Below are positions 1 through 11,939 of a stretch of 64,000 bases of DNA, piece after piece. Numbering within the stretch: position 1 is the first letter of the stretch; each line of letters opens with the position of its first letter. Position numbers and translations under genes: made by a program. The notes beneath the pieces are model-generated. The model was not told where the DNA came from. It saw only the letters and a program-made list of their open reading frames with translations, and did not search any database. The DNA comes from Lunularia cruciata (lineage: Eukaryota > Streptophyta > Marchantiopsida > Lunulariales > Lunulariaceae): assembly GCA_948567375.1 (NCBI GenBank), contig OX419756.1, positions 73,980,333 through 74,044,332 of the forward strand, in the 5' to 3' direction.

Positions 1-1895
1 CTCGTCGCATTTTAAATCAGCTGACAGATAATGACAATTGGGATCCCAACATATTAGTGCATGCTACGTCGCATTGGGAGATGGAAATGTTGTACGAGAG
101 AATCTTCCATTCGTTGAGATATGCTCCAGGAAAGTCGAAAGCTATAGCGAAAATTGTATTTCTGATGGGTTCTTTATTACGTTATGTTTATATAATAGCC
201 TAAACATCCTACAGTACTCCACTCCTAGGAAGTTTGAGAGTACCAAGAAGTGGCGAAAGTGACAGAGGCCTTCTGAAGTGGACGGCAACAGGGGCAGCTT
301 TACTTGTTCCTTCCAAATCCCAAGGACACCTTGTTGCAATAGCATACACAGTGCCAGCAATCACTGTCCGACCAAACGCAGTGCGCTGTTCATTTCTGAC
401 GGTTTCTACATCGCCGAAGATGAAGTTCGTTGGGCGGATTAAATGGAAGATGGAATAGATGGATTAAATGAAAGTTGGAACTGGGGACCGTATATGTCAA
501 AGGGTTACCAAAGTTTGAAGTCTCCGCTACCTACAAAACTCCAACCTACTAACATTAAACCTAGTGTGCTTTAGGTAGAAAGTTCTACTTATCTTTGGTA
601 GATGAAAGTCTACAAGGTAGACTCGGACATATTTGGAAGGCATTTCATATCCTCTTTGGTTCAATAAGCTTTGAACATGAGCGGATGTTTCTGTTTTCTG
701 CCGTGCCCTCTCTGGGGAGAACTCCGGGTAATGATTTCAGAGATTCACCTACCTACTAACAAATGATGACTCTAGCCTGCTTCCCTTCTGTAGTTGCACT
801 CGTTGAACGAACCATGAGAGTGATGTTGTATCGTAGTTGAGGTTGAGGTAGGGCACCTACTACTAACTGATTCATCTAGTTCTAAACGTTGAATTCCGTT
901 CTGAACCCTGCCTGATACCAGAAGCAAGAAATTTGCCACGAGAAAAAGTAAATCAGAATAAGCTGCTAATCTGCCAGAGTGATTTCAAAAAGAAGGGAGA
1001 CGGCCCCAAAAGTCATATACGATCACATAATAGAGCAGGAGAGAGAGAAGCAAAAGACTAAATCTGGTTAAGAATAAGAGAACTAATACAGAACTTCCAG
1101 CCAAGACGGAGACATACTTGGGAGTCCATGAAGCAGGAATTCGACTAACAATCAAAGTGAGTCAGCAGGTGTAGAGGATTCAGTGAGAAAGAAGAGATGC
1201 GGAACTAGATGAATAAATGTGTTTCCAATGTGCTGTAACTCAAGGTAAAGCCAGCTGTTGCATAAGCCTGATGGACCAAGACTACTTCCACTGTACCTCT
1301 GCACTTCCAGCTAGCAAACCGATATAGAATATACATTGAGAATGATTACAGGGGCTTGCAGCAGCTCGAAACAGAGAACGTGAAAAAAGTGCGTAAGGAG
1401 TCACTCTTCGGGCACGAGAGAAACTAATACACCAAAACCAAAGAGGGTCAACTCGCATCTACATTAGAGAGCGTAAACGAAGATGGTTCAAGACTCCCTA
1501 AGCACTCGCAACTCGCAGCTGATGAGTTACTCATCACATGTTCGCACCTTCTCTAAAAGCCCGATCTTCCATCAGAATGTTAAAAATTCCAGTCTGAGAG
1601 AAAGACAACCGATAAGCGCGCTATTCTGCGGAACCAGTGCAAATTATATAAATTCAGCGTCCACGAATAAAGGAAACTTGAACTAGAGAAACAAGAGGAA
1701 GAGACCCATGACTTTAGGGTTTCTTCTCGTGATTGTTTTGAGATTTATTGGTACTCTTCGTACCTGCTAGGCATTCCGCATTGGAAACCCAAAATAATCG
1801 ACTCCTTGCCAACAGATTACTTGATCACATCAGAGCTGGTTCGAGAACAAGAAATAAAAACAAGTGATATATCACCAGCCAACTTTCTGATTTAA
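1..1895. other. Intergenic stretch, no gene recognised
   Basis: I recognise no protein family or RNA gene here. Open frames on both strands are short (at most about 75 codons), overlap each other and resemble no family I know. The right part is the downstream flank of the minus-strand complex I gene and should hold its 3' UTR. Base composition is mixed, unlike the AT-rich transposon block that follows. Confidence 0.5.
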
Positions 1896-2282
1896 TCAGG
1901 CCTCAGCTTCTTCGCCCATTCCATTAGCCTCCAATCGCTCTAGGGCTTGCTTGCGAGCCCAGGTCTCGATTCTCGTATCAGGCTTGGCAGATAAACCTAC
2001 TGTAAGTATGACCACAGTGGCAATCCCAGTGAAATAGTAGGGCAATTCCCAATCCTCCCATCGACGCACCTGTCCAGGAGCAAGAGGCGTCTCATTAAAC
2101 AAGACTCCGTTTGGGCCTTCTTGAGTACCGGGACCAAACCAACTTCCTCCACCGCCTCCTCCTCTTCTCACTTGAGTCTTAAGCGCCCTCCTCACCAATC
2201 CACCAGCTGATGTCATAGCCCTCTGCATTGCTGCAGCTGCTGCTATCCACCGATCCTCTCGTTCGTCTGTGCACCGTAACAT
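1896..2282 (-). CDS. NDUFB11: Mitochondrial complex I subunit ESSS/NDUFB11-like
   Basis: The 128-residue product resembles the plant ESSS (NDUFB11-type) accessory subunit of mitochondrial NADH:ubiquinone oxidoreductase, a single-span protein of the membrane arm. Visible features in order: a basic, alanine-rich N-terminus suited to mitochondrial targeting; a run of six glycines (residues 41-46); a conserved-looking block with RRWEDWELP (73-81); one hydrophobic span (about 82-98); then AKPDTRIETWA and a charged C-terminal helix ending in EEAEA. The frame is unbroken, so the coding part has no intron. Methionine 1 gives the longest frame, but Met19 (codon at about 2228) would give a length closer to the family and is a real alternative start. 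The hydrophobic span and the WEDWELP/KPD blocks are seen directly; the complex I role comes from family knowledge. It has no functional link to its neighbours. Confidence 0.85.
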   Translation of the reverse strand: MLRCTDEREDRWIAAAAAMQRAMTSAGGLVRRALKTQVRRGGGGGGSWFGPGTQEGPNGVLFNETPLAPGQVRRWEDWELPYYFTGIATVVILTVGLSAKPDTRIETWARKQALERLEANGMGEEAEA

Positions 2283-3150
2283 AACCCGAATTGCAGCGGC
2301 AGAAAAGAATTCACAAAACTTCGATCAAAACAGATATCCTCCCGGTGAGAAACGCAAAACAATCATCCACCCCACTTACGAGAGGAGCCAGAAATGTCCA
2401 CCACCTTCTATCTTTTCAACATTGTGACCGCAATTACGTTCCTGCAGATAAAAGTTTACGTAACTCACCACGGAGTAGATGATTTGGGCACAGCTTCGAT
2501 CGTTGAAGATCCGCTAACACATTCCCGAGCGAAAAGTCGATCACTCCTTCGGATCTGGAGCTCCACCAAATTCTCTTTCCTTCTCAATTTATTCAGCAAT
2601 CCCACCCTTTGAACATGAAGCACACCGAAAACACCAGACTCCAGTGTGTTATGATACAGGCTATTGCCGGTAGCTAGCACACAAAGGCAAAGTCAGATTA
2701 TAACTCCGGAACGCTCTTAGGTGGTATCCATCATAAGAATACCGTTCATAATTGTATACTTAATCAAGTTTCAAATTCCGATCTTTCATCTAAAGTTATT
2801 CAAATTTTCTTTATACCAATTGATAAACCCTGAATTTAGTATGGTTAAAAATAAGTTCCTCCAAGTCTTTAAGTTTACATAAAGAATATATATTATAAGG
2901 AAGATAATAATAATCTAATATTTTGTTTTATTTTATTTTTGTATATCAAAAGGTTGATTAAATTTCTAACTATGTCATAATATTAATAATACCGTAGAAT
3001 TTAGTTTATCTTAACATTGATATATTATTATCATCAGAATTATATTAATAATTATTCAAGGATTATTTAGTGAAATCAATTTTTATGTTAGTGTTATTGA
3101 TTACTTATAGAGATCCACCATCACTTGTATCAATAGTATTGTCAAATGTG
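2283..3150. other. Upstream flank of the complex I gene, then AT-rich DNA
   Basis: About 2283-2700 is of mixed composition and is where the promoter and 5' UTR of the minus-strand complex I gene should lie; I cannot point to a specific TATA box. From about 2740 the sequence turns strongly AT-rich without open frames, leading into the degenerate retroelement copy A. Confidence 0.4.
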
Positions 3151-4126
3151 TCAAAAACAATATCATTAGAGAGAAAGATCTAAATCAAACATAATGGTAT
3201 ACCTTTGAGGTGTAACTCTAAAGAGTTCACTTTTAGACGATGACGATGAGTATTTGAGTTCTTAGCTTGAGCCTCTGAGCGACATCCAAATCTTTTAGCT
3301 AGAGTGGATATGACTTGATTGTAATAAGGGTCTATAGAACATTGAATGGAAGATTGATTTTTTATTTGAGTTGAATGTGAATTGATTACCTCACAAAAAT
3401 GAGCACCAAGGAGAAATCATGCGCATCAAAGATGCAAATTATCAATGCAAATCGAGTGCATCGATGGTATCTCTAAGCCTAGTGAGATAGTTGGTATCTT
3501 TGATCACTACTCCTCTAAATTCTCTTTTAGTTGTGTGGATTTTGGACAAAAACTTTGCTTGAGTTGTTGTAGATTTAACAATGGTGCAAACGTTATACTG
3601 AAACATTTTATGCAGAAAATTACACAAATTTTTGAAAATTGAGTCAATTTGAGTGTTCAATTTGAACCTACCGAAATAAAATTAGGGTAGATTTGGTGCA
3701 AATTGAGTCCAAAATGCAACATTTGAGATAGATTTGAGAACGCATTCCTTCAAATCAGGGTTTTGGAGATCCACATTGTGTCAATTTGACTTGAGTTGAC
3801 AATTAATGGAGGGCTTAGCCATCAATCAACTAGAGTGGAGGTACGTCAAGTTGGCAATTGTTGCTTGGAGTTAGAGGTTGCCCGCATTGCACTAGTTAGT
3901 GCTCGAGTTTATGAAGGTTGACAAAATTTGGAGAGATTAAAATTGGCAAGAAGAAAGTCCTCATTTGGCTAAATTTTGACATTTAGAAACTTTGAGGCAT
4001 GGGTTGTAGGCTAGAGAGGATATGAAGGCCTAGGAAGGCAAGTAAGCCAATTTGCTAACATGAGGCTAACCAATTTAGTTCAGTTTGTGGTAGTTGTGTG
4101 GCAAAATTTACCTATCCTTCAAGATT

Positions 4127-4192
4127 GTGGGCAATAGGATTTGAATCCTAAATCTTTAGTTTCTAGATCAGTGCCCTAGCCAATTTGTCCAC
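4127..4192 (-). other. tRNA-like segment in the leader of copy A
   Basis: Read on the minus strand this 66-nt stretch starts GTGG and ends CCAC. It contains an A-box-like TGGACAAATTGG and a B-box-like GGATTCAAATCC close to the spacing found in tRNA genes. The corresponding place in copy B (29078-29137, plus strand) keeps the same layout with GGTTTAAGCAC and GGGTTCATACCC. The cloverleaf is imperfect, so this is probably a tRNA-derived or tRNA-resembling piece of the retroelement and not a functional gene. Confidence 0.3.
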
Positions 4193-4999
4193 CCTCTGTT
4201 GTTGTACTAGTGATAAATAGCCTAATATATATACTCATGCAGCTTTGGCTAGGAAAGAAATTTGATTCCACTCTTGGTAATCTTGGTAGTGTAGGAGTAA
4301 ATAGATATTCATATTATATCAAATGCAAAAATGGTGGCAGAGTCAATCCAGTTTTGATTTTTGAGATTGGTGCTATTATCTTGACTTCTTGTAAATTGGT
4401 CTCCTTCCATTCTCTACTTCTTGTTTGTGTGAGATGTTTTGATATTTAGAGCATTGGCACTCTATTGTGCTCTAGTATGCTCTCCATAATCAGGCTAAAG
4501 TGATGATCAATCAAACTACTTATATCTCTCTTTGATAAGGTAGGAAGTGATGGCTTACAATTGTGAGAGTATGTATTATGATGGAAGCTTACATGTTGTC
4601 ATTTCCCCTAGTTAGTTGTCATAATTAGAGTTACATTAGTGGGTGGTTCTTGGTGGTGATACTTGTTGGTTATAGTTACAATTTGAGATACATTGTCACG
4701 CTATAGTTCTTTGATTATTTTACACAAGATTTTACTATAATATCTAGTGGTTTATATGGAGTGGTGCTCAATATCAGCACATATGTCAAGTCCCAAAAAG
4801 AGAGGAGATTGATTCTAGTTTGAAGTTTGACACAAGAGTTGATTTAATTGAGAATGCACCTAGTGTGCAAGCACCATTGTTGTGGGACATGGAAAAGATT
4901 TATGGGGCCTTCAAAGGTCTCATGTTCTACTTAAATATAGTGGGTATGCTTGAGTTGAATGACTTCAATTAGGAGTTTGACAATTAGTGTGATTTAGAG

Positions 5000-5715
5000 C
5001 ATATTTGGAACCCAACTTTGTTCACACTCTTCACACCAATATATGACTACCATGATTTCAAAGAGCTAACTTGGAAGAGATTGAGCTATGAAGATAATCC
5101 ATATGTCTAGGATTAGATAGAATATCTAGGAGTAGATAGACAATACTCATGAGTTCTAGCTCTAGTATCCAAAAAAAATGCACTAATTGGAGATGCACTA
5201 CAAGTGGAGGTATCGTTGTAGTACCATTGTAGTACCGAGGTTTGATCCCATGGTAGAGTTCTTCTAGTGTTTGGGGTAGAACTACCAAGGAATTGTGGAC
5301 TAACAAGCTGAGAAGTTTGCAAGAGTTCTAACAAAAAGCTAGAGAAAGCTTATATGAGGCATACACACTCACATGAGAGAGTGGTAATATTTGGATTTGG
5401 TACAAAGATCTCATCCATTTTATAGAGTGCAACACACCACGTTGGCTTCTGAAGGTAGAATAGACAACCTAGATCTTATGGAGTGAGCAAAGTGCCTAGT
5501 GCAACTAGACCCTTACCTTCTTTTTTAGATCAACATTAACTTGTGAGTGGTGGTGTCGCTTGTTGGACTTGTGGTGGAGCTCAATACAAGAGAAAGTGCA
5601 CTTAGGGTAGTGGATATGATACTTATGGTGCATTACAACCAACTTAGAGACAATGTGACCATTGCCATAAATTTGTCCATATGAGTGACCAATGCTTTGA
5701 CCTCCTCATGGAATA
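5000..5715 (+). pseudogene. gag remnant with two zinc knuckles, copy A
   Basis: Interrupted reading frames with two CCHC-type zinc knuckles in a row near the end, which mark the nucleocapsid part of Gag. The first, near 5568-5605, reads CWTCGGAQYKRKC, where the histidine of C-x2-C-x4-H-x4-C has become tyrosine (a CAC to TAC transition). The second, near 5653-5697, reads CDHCHKFVHMSDQC and is a perfect C-x2-C-x4-H-x4-C. A conserved coiled stretch follows (IEHLRQRLASIAIA, about 5835 on), whose partner in copy B lies at 21329-21571 on the other strand. There are many stops and no coding capacity. Confidence 0.65.
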
Positions 5716-6463
5716 CGGAATGGTAGGGCTACTATGGCAGGTAGTAGAGGAGCTCCATGTGATGATAGAGGAACCTACACTTGATAAGGGCCCTTAGTAC
5801 ATGCCCTTGCTTTTGATATAGCCATGGCTACTTAGATTGAGCATTTGAGGCAAAGATTGGCAAGCATTGCCATAGCTTAGAGGAGATCAGATTCAAGTAT
5901 TGAGGCTTCCACCTCTTATGTTGGTGATAGAGATACCTTGGAGTTTATGTGTGGAGCATCACAAGTAGATGCATCTGCCATAATGAATAGGAGTGTAGTG
6001 GGTGCTCCAAAGCCTACAGGAGCATTAAGGGACTTGGACACACAAAGAGGAGAGGCTAGTAGATATGGTAGACTTCCATAGTCTTTCATTCTTTCTAAGA
6101 TACTATAGACAACATCCATGGCTCTTAAACGTCCTAGTGCAAGTGTAATTGGTGGTGATGGAGTGAATGATGAACTAGATACTAGTCAACCACTTTCTAC
6201 TACACAAAATTGAGTCTAACATGATGTTGGGGGTAGCTCAATTGATTATATGCCTCCCTTTGTTCTCAACCAATGACATGTTTACATTTTGGTTGGTTGC
6301 CACACTTTGTGAGAGTATGGATGATGTGGTTCTTGCTTCTAAAGTAGAGGTGGTTGATGGTGGAGCTGACTTGGTTGAGGAACATAGGACCTGTTCAACT
6401 ACCAATGGTTTATGGCAAACAATAGTTGTTATGTCGGAAGAGTTACCAACTAGACTTGCCTTT

Positions 6464-6883
6464 GAGCAAATTTGGTTCACATCTAGAATTATCTTATTGG
6501 ATAACCAAAGTGGGATTTTTTATTTGGTGGGACCTTTAAAGAATATCTATACACAAAAGAGTGTCTTATTAGACTCTTGTCAAGCCTCCTATGTTTGGGA
6601 ATGTTGCAATTGTTGGTCTTGGACTATGGAAAATTGATGTGGAGGGGTGTACATTTTAGATTCAAACATCTTTGAGCAAACTTTGTTCACATCTAGAATT
6701 ATCTTATTGGACAACCAAAGTGGGATTTTTTATTTGGTGGGACCTTTAAAGAAGATCTATACACAATAGAGTGTCTTATTAGACTCAAGTCAAGCCTCTT
6801 ATGTTGGGGAATGTTGCAATTTTCGGTCTTGGACTATGGAAAATTGATGTGGAGAGGTGTACATTTTAGATTCAAACATCTCT
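6464..6883 (+). repeat. Tandem duplication of about 210 bp in copy A
   Basis: Two head-to-tail units (6464-6673 and 6674-6883) are nearly identical, both running from GAGCAAA through CATCTAGAATTATC and ending ...TTCAAACATCT. The related stretch in copy B is single and is split by the solo LTR at 20166. The duplication is therefore specific to copy A and younger than most of its decay. Confidence 0.85.
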
Positions 6884-8929
6884 AAGGATGTTGTACACAA
6901 TACATCACATGTGGAGAGCTCTTCAGATTCACCCCAATTATCCAATTGATAGCTCTGTGGTGAGAGCTCAAGCCATTGTGACAATAGAAAATTCATCTGA
7001 TTTGCTAGTTGTTGAAGTAGTGTTATACCCAATAGGTTTTAGTATTGATTATTGGGAGGAGACAACTTTCTATAGGCAGGTTGGTAGTCTGGTGAGGGAC
7101 ACGTATGTCTCCTATCGGTGTGCTTTTAGTAGTGGTTATCTTTGCTTAAAATAGTCAAGGACCATGGCATCAATTTTAGCTTTTAGTAGTTTTGTTACTT
7201 GACCAAATGACTTATTGGAGTGGAATTCCCATACAAAAGATACCTCAATACCAAAGGAGATCACTCAAATTTGAATAAGAGTGGGAGTGTTCCAACCACC
7301 TTGGATGTTCTATTGTATAGTTTTGAGGAAGCATTGTAGTAGCATGCGGATCAATTGGTGCAACAAGCTTCGAGTGGAGCCTTTGTATCATCAAAAGACC
7401 AATGTGAAGATGAGCTTCCAAAGTCTATTACTATATCACCTTTGGATACCACAATTATATTTTTCTAGTATCCAATAGAGGGAGTATGCCTATTGGAGTT
7501 GTTTGGTGTGATTAGCATAAGACTAGTTGCGGTATTATAGCCAAGTATATGAGTTTAGAGGTACTTATATGTGGAGAGAGATGAGAATGCAAAGCGAGTC
7601 TCTTTACATCATTTGGTACACTTGGCTTTTGGCATCCTAAGTTATTACCAATGTCAAAAGTCAAGGGTTACCATAAGACCTTACCAATAAACATTTTCTT
7701 TCTAGGAGCATAAGATATGGAGAGGTATGGAACCATTCATTTGGTGATTTTTAGATGGTCATGTTAGGGACAAACTTGTGTTGGCCGAGGTCAAGGTCTA
7801 TAGAATCCCCATTTTGATATGTTTTGGGAGATGTCACATATACTACAACATCTCTAGGTTCATCAATCTATTTCTCTAGCCTACATTTTGGAGAAGATCC
7901 CTTTGATGTGTGATTCTTGCACACAAATGTGGCAACTACACATTAGGTCTATTCTTGGGTGGGACCTACTCTATTGTTGGATGCATCAAAAGTTAGATCA
8001 CAAGCCCATCATCTTTGACTTTGGTGGACAAACCTCTTATCTAGAGAGGTTTTACAATGTGCCTATGATGGGATTCAATGCCTTGCACACCTTACTGTTG
8101 ATGATATTTTTGATGGTGTGTACCAATCTTAGCAATGGTAGTGGCTGATAGGTCACCTATGTAGTGGTGAACCTTATTGGGCAACCCAAAGCCGCTTTAT
8201 CTACACTTGTGAGTTTCTCAAGCTCACATGCTTTTTGAGAGGGAGGTCTTGGACTTGTTTGAAACTCAAAGTAACAACAATTGGTAGAGCCCAATGTCAA
8301 TGAAAATGAGCATACAATGGGTTCAATATTGGTATTATTGCCATGTTAGTAGTATCAATGGTATCTATGCATCAGATCAAGCTATGGTACTAAATTGTTT
8401 ATATTGTGAGCCTTAGCTTAGCAAAGCAACACATGATATGCTTGATTGGCATCACCACTCAAACACTTGTGAACTATATGTCTATGGACACAATTCAAGC
8501 ACATGTTGGGAGTGATGGACCAAGTGGACATGGTATTTTTGGGACATAGCCAATGGTCTACTTGGGTTACACTCTTGGTCTACTTGGGATGCAGCTAGAG
8601 GACATGTAGAATTTGCAACCAGTGTAAAGGGGATTTTTTGAGATTTAGGACTCTAGTAGTTGAGAGCATGACATTATTGCTCCTAAGAGCCCACTGAAGC
8701 AACTTGTTAGTGCATCTTCCACTCCTACATTAATTAGAAAGGATACCTGAGAGCTAGACATTGTACCCAAGCTTACAAGAGAGGAAAGATAAAGAGTTTG
8801 GAAATTCTTGAGGAGCTACACAAGTTATTTTGCCTTTAGTATGAAAATTTGGTTGCTTTGAAAGGATATGGTATTTGGATTGAATTAACTAGTGATGCAC
8901 CAATTCTTTGACCTTCTTGTAATTATAAT

Positions 8930-11400
8930 GACATGGAGAGAGCATTGATTCAAAGCTAGAGTATAGACCTTTTTGAGGCTGGTTTAGTGGAGATTATGCT
9001 TTAGCTATAATGATACTAGCAAAGAAGGATATGGATTACAACTACAGAGTTAGGCAGATGTGTGGAGATTTTTGTCCTATCAATCAATAGATTAGGGCTA
9101 ATTGATATGTTAGGGCCTTCATATCTTTGATGTGATTGAGCATGTAGAGGTCTTTAGTACTTTGGATCTTTGAGCAAGATATCATTAGTTGCCAATCAAG
9201 GAGGAGAACAAGTCCAAGACAACATTTTGGGCTATTGATCCTCATGGTAAAGATGTTTGTATTAGCGGAGGTTCTTACTATTTGGGTTGAAGAATTCTTG
9301 TGCCAAGCTCAAGGTCATAGCAAGATTGGATTTTGCTTGGTGCTATATTTATGATATTTTGATCTATAATACTATTATGGAGGAGCATGGGAGATATTTG
9401 TTGGAAGTGTTTGAGAGATTGAGATCTCATGGACCCAAATTATATCTTGGGAAGGTGAAAATTCTTCCACAAGTAGGTTGAGTATTTGGATCACACTATC
9501 TACCATGGTTGACTTAGTGTTTAATAGACCTAGGTGGAGGTTATTGCATGTATTCCTTGCCTATAGATATGAGTAAAGTATGAGTATTCCTTGGGTTGGT
9601 AAAATTTTATCATCAATATGTTAAAGGATTTAGTGTTCTTGCCAAGGCCTTGACAAAGCTGACCAAGCTTACACAAGAGTGTTGTTGGGGAGATGAGCAA
9701 GGGAGAGCATTTATAGAGCTCAAGGAAAGGTTAGCATCTGCCTCTATTCTCAAGAGACCAATCAGAGGATGACCATTCCAAGTTCATACTTATTGGAGTA
9801 AGCTAGAGCTTGGAATAGTGCTCACCCATTAGGATGATAATAGGAAGGAATTTATGATGACCTATGCTAGTTTCTCCAATGATTCAGCAAAGGCAAAGTA
9901 TAGTTCATGTGAGGGAGAGTGTTTGTCAACACAATGAGCAATAACGCATTTCCAATGTTATCTATTTGGTAACTCCTTCACTCTTATCATTGATCATCAA
10001 CCACTAAAGAGATTGATGGAGTTTGACAAGCTTTCAAGAAAGCTTGCACAATGGGCTCTAATTTTACAAGAGATTGAATTCATAGTTATTCATATGCCTA
10101 GAGTGGTGAATTGTGATGCAGATGGGTTGAGTAGAACCCATATCTCAGCCATTGGGATTAGACCAAAGCATGTTTGCATATGAAGAGATGGTGCTAGGTT
10201 GGCATATATCTGTGTTTCTATGTATATTTTTTGATGCTTTGATTGTATCTCTTTGAGCATATATAAAAGGAGTTGTTGAGGTCATAGATCAAGAGTGCAA
10301 AGATATTGGTACATGTAAACAAGACATTCATGGTGATTAGTGATGGATTATCTTTGCACTAGTGTTGTGTGTGGCACAATTGGTGCAAAGGAGAGTATAT
10401 ATGTCCTTTAGCAAGTTAGGTCGTTTAGATTGGAGGGCAAAGATCTTCTTCATATGTGAGAGGATAATAGAGTGCAAGTATTACCATTTCCATCTCAAAG
10501 ATCATAGTTGGTATACCATGCTCCTTAGGAGCCATGACATTTTGGAGTAAAGTATATATATATAGCTTATTCTATAGTCATTATTAATGGAATTGTATAT
10601 AGACCAATATATAGCAATCTGTTGTGTGATTTGTGATCAAGTTAGGGTACTATTTAATGCTTCCAACCCCCAATTACACCCATTACTTATCATGGGGTTA
10701 GGTTACATTGGAGTTTGAAGTTTGATGGACCTTTATTGTTGATTGGGAGACATCATCAATATGTTTTAGTTATGTTGGAGCACTTCTCTAAGTGGATTGA
10801 GTTGGTGGTACTTCCTAACAAGTCCAATGAAGGGATAACTTACTCATACCTAAATCAAGTTATTAGTCATTTTGGTGCACCAACTAAGGTTTGGAATGAT
10901 CAAGGTATAGAGTTCTTTGGAGAGTTTTAGATCTTGTGTGACAAGACTTTGATTGACTACCTCCTAAGATCACTCTAAGGTAGATGGCTTAGTAGAGAGA
11001 GTGGTTCAAACAATGAAGAGAGGATTGCATAAGTATGGTTTGTAGAGAGACCACTTGGGAGATTGGAATCTCCAATTACCTTGATTGGCCATGGGCTATC
11101 ACTTCAACCACCAAGCCTCCTTTTCATCCTTCTCTTCTTACTTTTTACTCTATGGATGAGATCCAATTTTACATGTAGCCATTCATTGTGATGTTATAAT
11201 AGTTGTGGACTTGGATGATCCAAACATATGGGTGAGCACATATCATCAACAGGCAAAGACCTTTTGGAGAGTGATATCAATGGCCTTTGAGAACTTAATG
11301 ATGACTCAACATAGAGATATTTTATGTTATGCTACTATTCAAGGAGGAGGTTATAGATCCTCAATCCGTCAATTTTATCCAAGTGATTATGAATATCTAT
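8930..11400 (+). pseudogene. pol remnant (RT, RNase H, integrase), copy A
   Basis: Broken frames that still show polymerase landmarks. Around 9220-9300 a frame gives FWAIDPHGKD followed by LKN, as in gypsy RT palms. Around 9960-10140 a frame gives IDHQPLKRLMEFDKLSRKLA and then VNCDADGLSR, the RNase H end. Around 10715-10930 the integrase core shows DGPLLLIGRHHQYVLVMLEHFSKW and later FGAPTKVWNDQG, with one catalytic Asp visible. The order RT-RNase H-integrase puts the element in Ty3/gypsy and not Ty1/copia. There is no intact frame longer than about 70 codons. Confidence 0.75.
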
Positions 11401-11730
11401 AGCAGATTGCATGAGATTTTGCCTTCCAAAGTCTTCATGTTGGAAGGATGTGATGGTTTTATTTGGAAGGATCATGTGAACCATGCCACTTCCTAAACAT
11501 TGATGGCACTATGGACCCAATCTTGGTAGTTATACATGTAAGGTTGTGGTGTATGTTATACGGCTCTTTGAGTAGAATTGCTACTGTGTTAGTGTGTGAT
11601 AGCTTTTTGAGAGGATGGCACATAGCATGTTTGACTCCTTCCCTCTACGGTGGTTCCTCAAAGGCATTGGTTGTTTCCTCAATGTACTTGATCTATAACT
11701 ATACCTTCATGTGATATAGATTGTAGACAA

Positions 11731-11939
11731 CAAAACACATAGTCAAATTGAAAATAGAAAATCCTCAATAATTAAGATCCTCAATTAGAACATACAAAAT
11801 AGAAAATAGAATTTATTTTAAAGAAAATAAAATATTTAGAATAAATTTATCAATTATGAAATGGTTCCTTGTTTTTTAAGGTTAAATTATATATAGTATA
11901 TTAAGGTTAAAGTATATATGAACTATAATTATTATCTTT
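11731..11939. other. AT-rich spacer between the facing retroelement copies
   Basis: A short, very AT-rich stretch with a small direct repeat (TTAAGGTTAAA followed by TATATAT, twice near 11878-11920). It separates the 3' end of copy A from the truncated 3' LTR of copy B. No gene is seen. Confidence 0.5.

Larger units (their letters stand above)
3150..11730 (+). mobile_element. Degenerate Ty3/gypsy-type retroelement, copy A
   Basis: An old LTR retrotransposon in plus orientation, riddled with stops and frameshifts. Its parts follow the gypsy order: 5' LTR/leader-like region (about 3.15-4.3 kb), gag with zinc knuckles (about 5.0-5.7 kb), reverse transcriptase (about 8.9-9.5 kb), RNase H (about 9.6-10.15 kb) and integrase (about 10.7-11.4 kb). 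The identification is strengthened by copy B, which carries the same sequence in reverse across 29.7-11.9 kb. Corresponding points are A 4.2/B 29.0 kb, A 5.82/B 21.57, A 7.75/B 18.47, A 10.03/B 15.44 and A 11.5/B 12.87. The 3' LTR appears missing: similarity to copy B stops near 11.73 kb. Both outer limits are approximate. Many TAG/TGA stops sit where CAG/CGA would be expected, fitting decay by cytosine deamination of methylated DNA. Confidence 0.8.
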
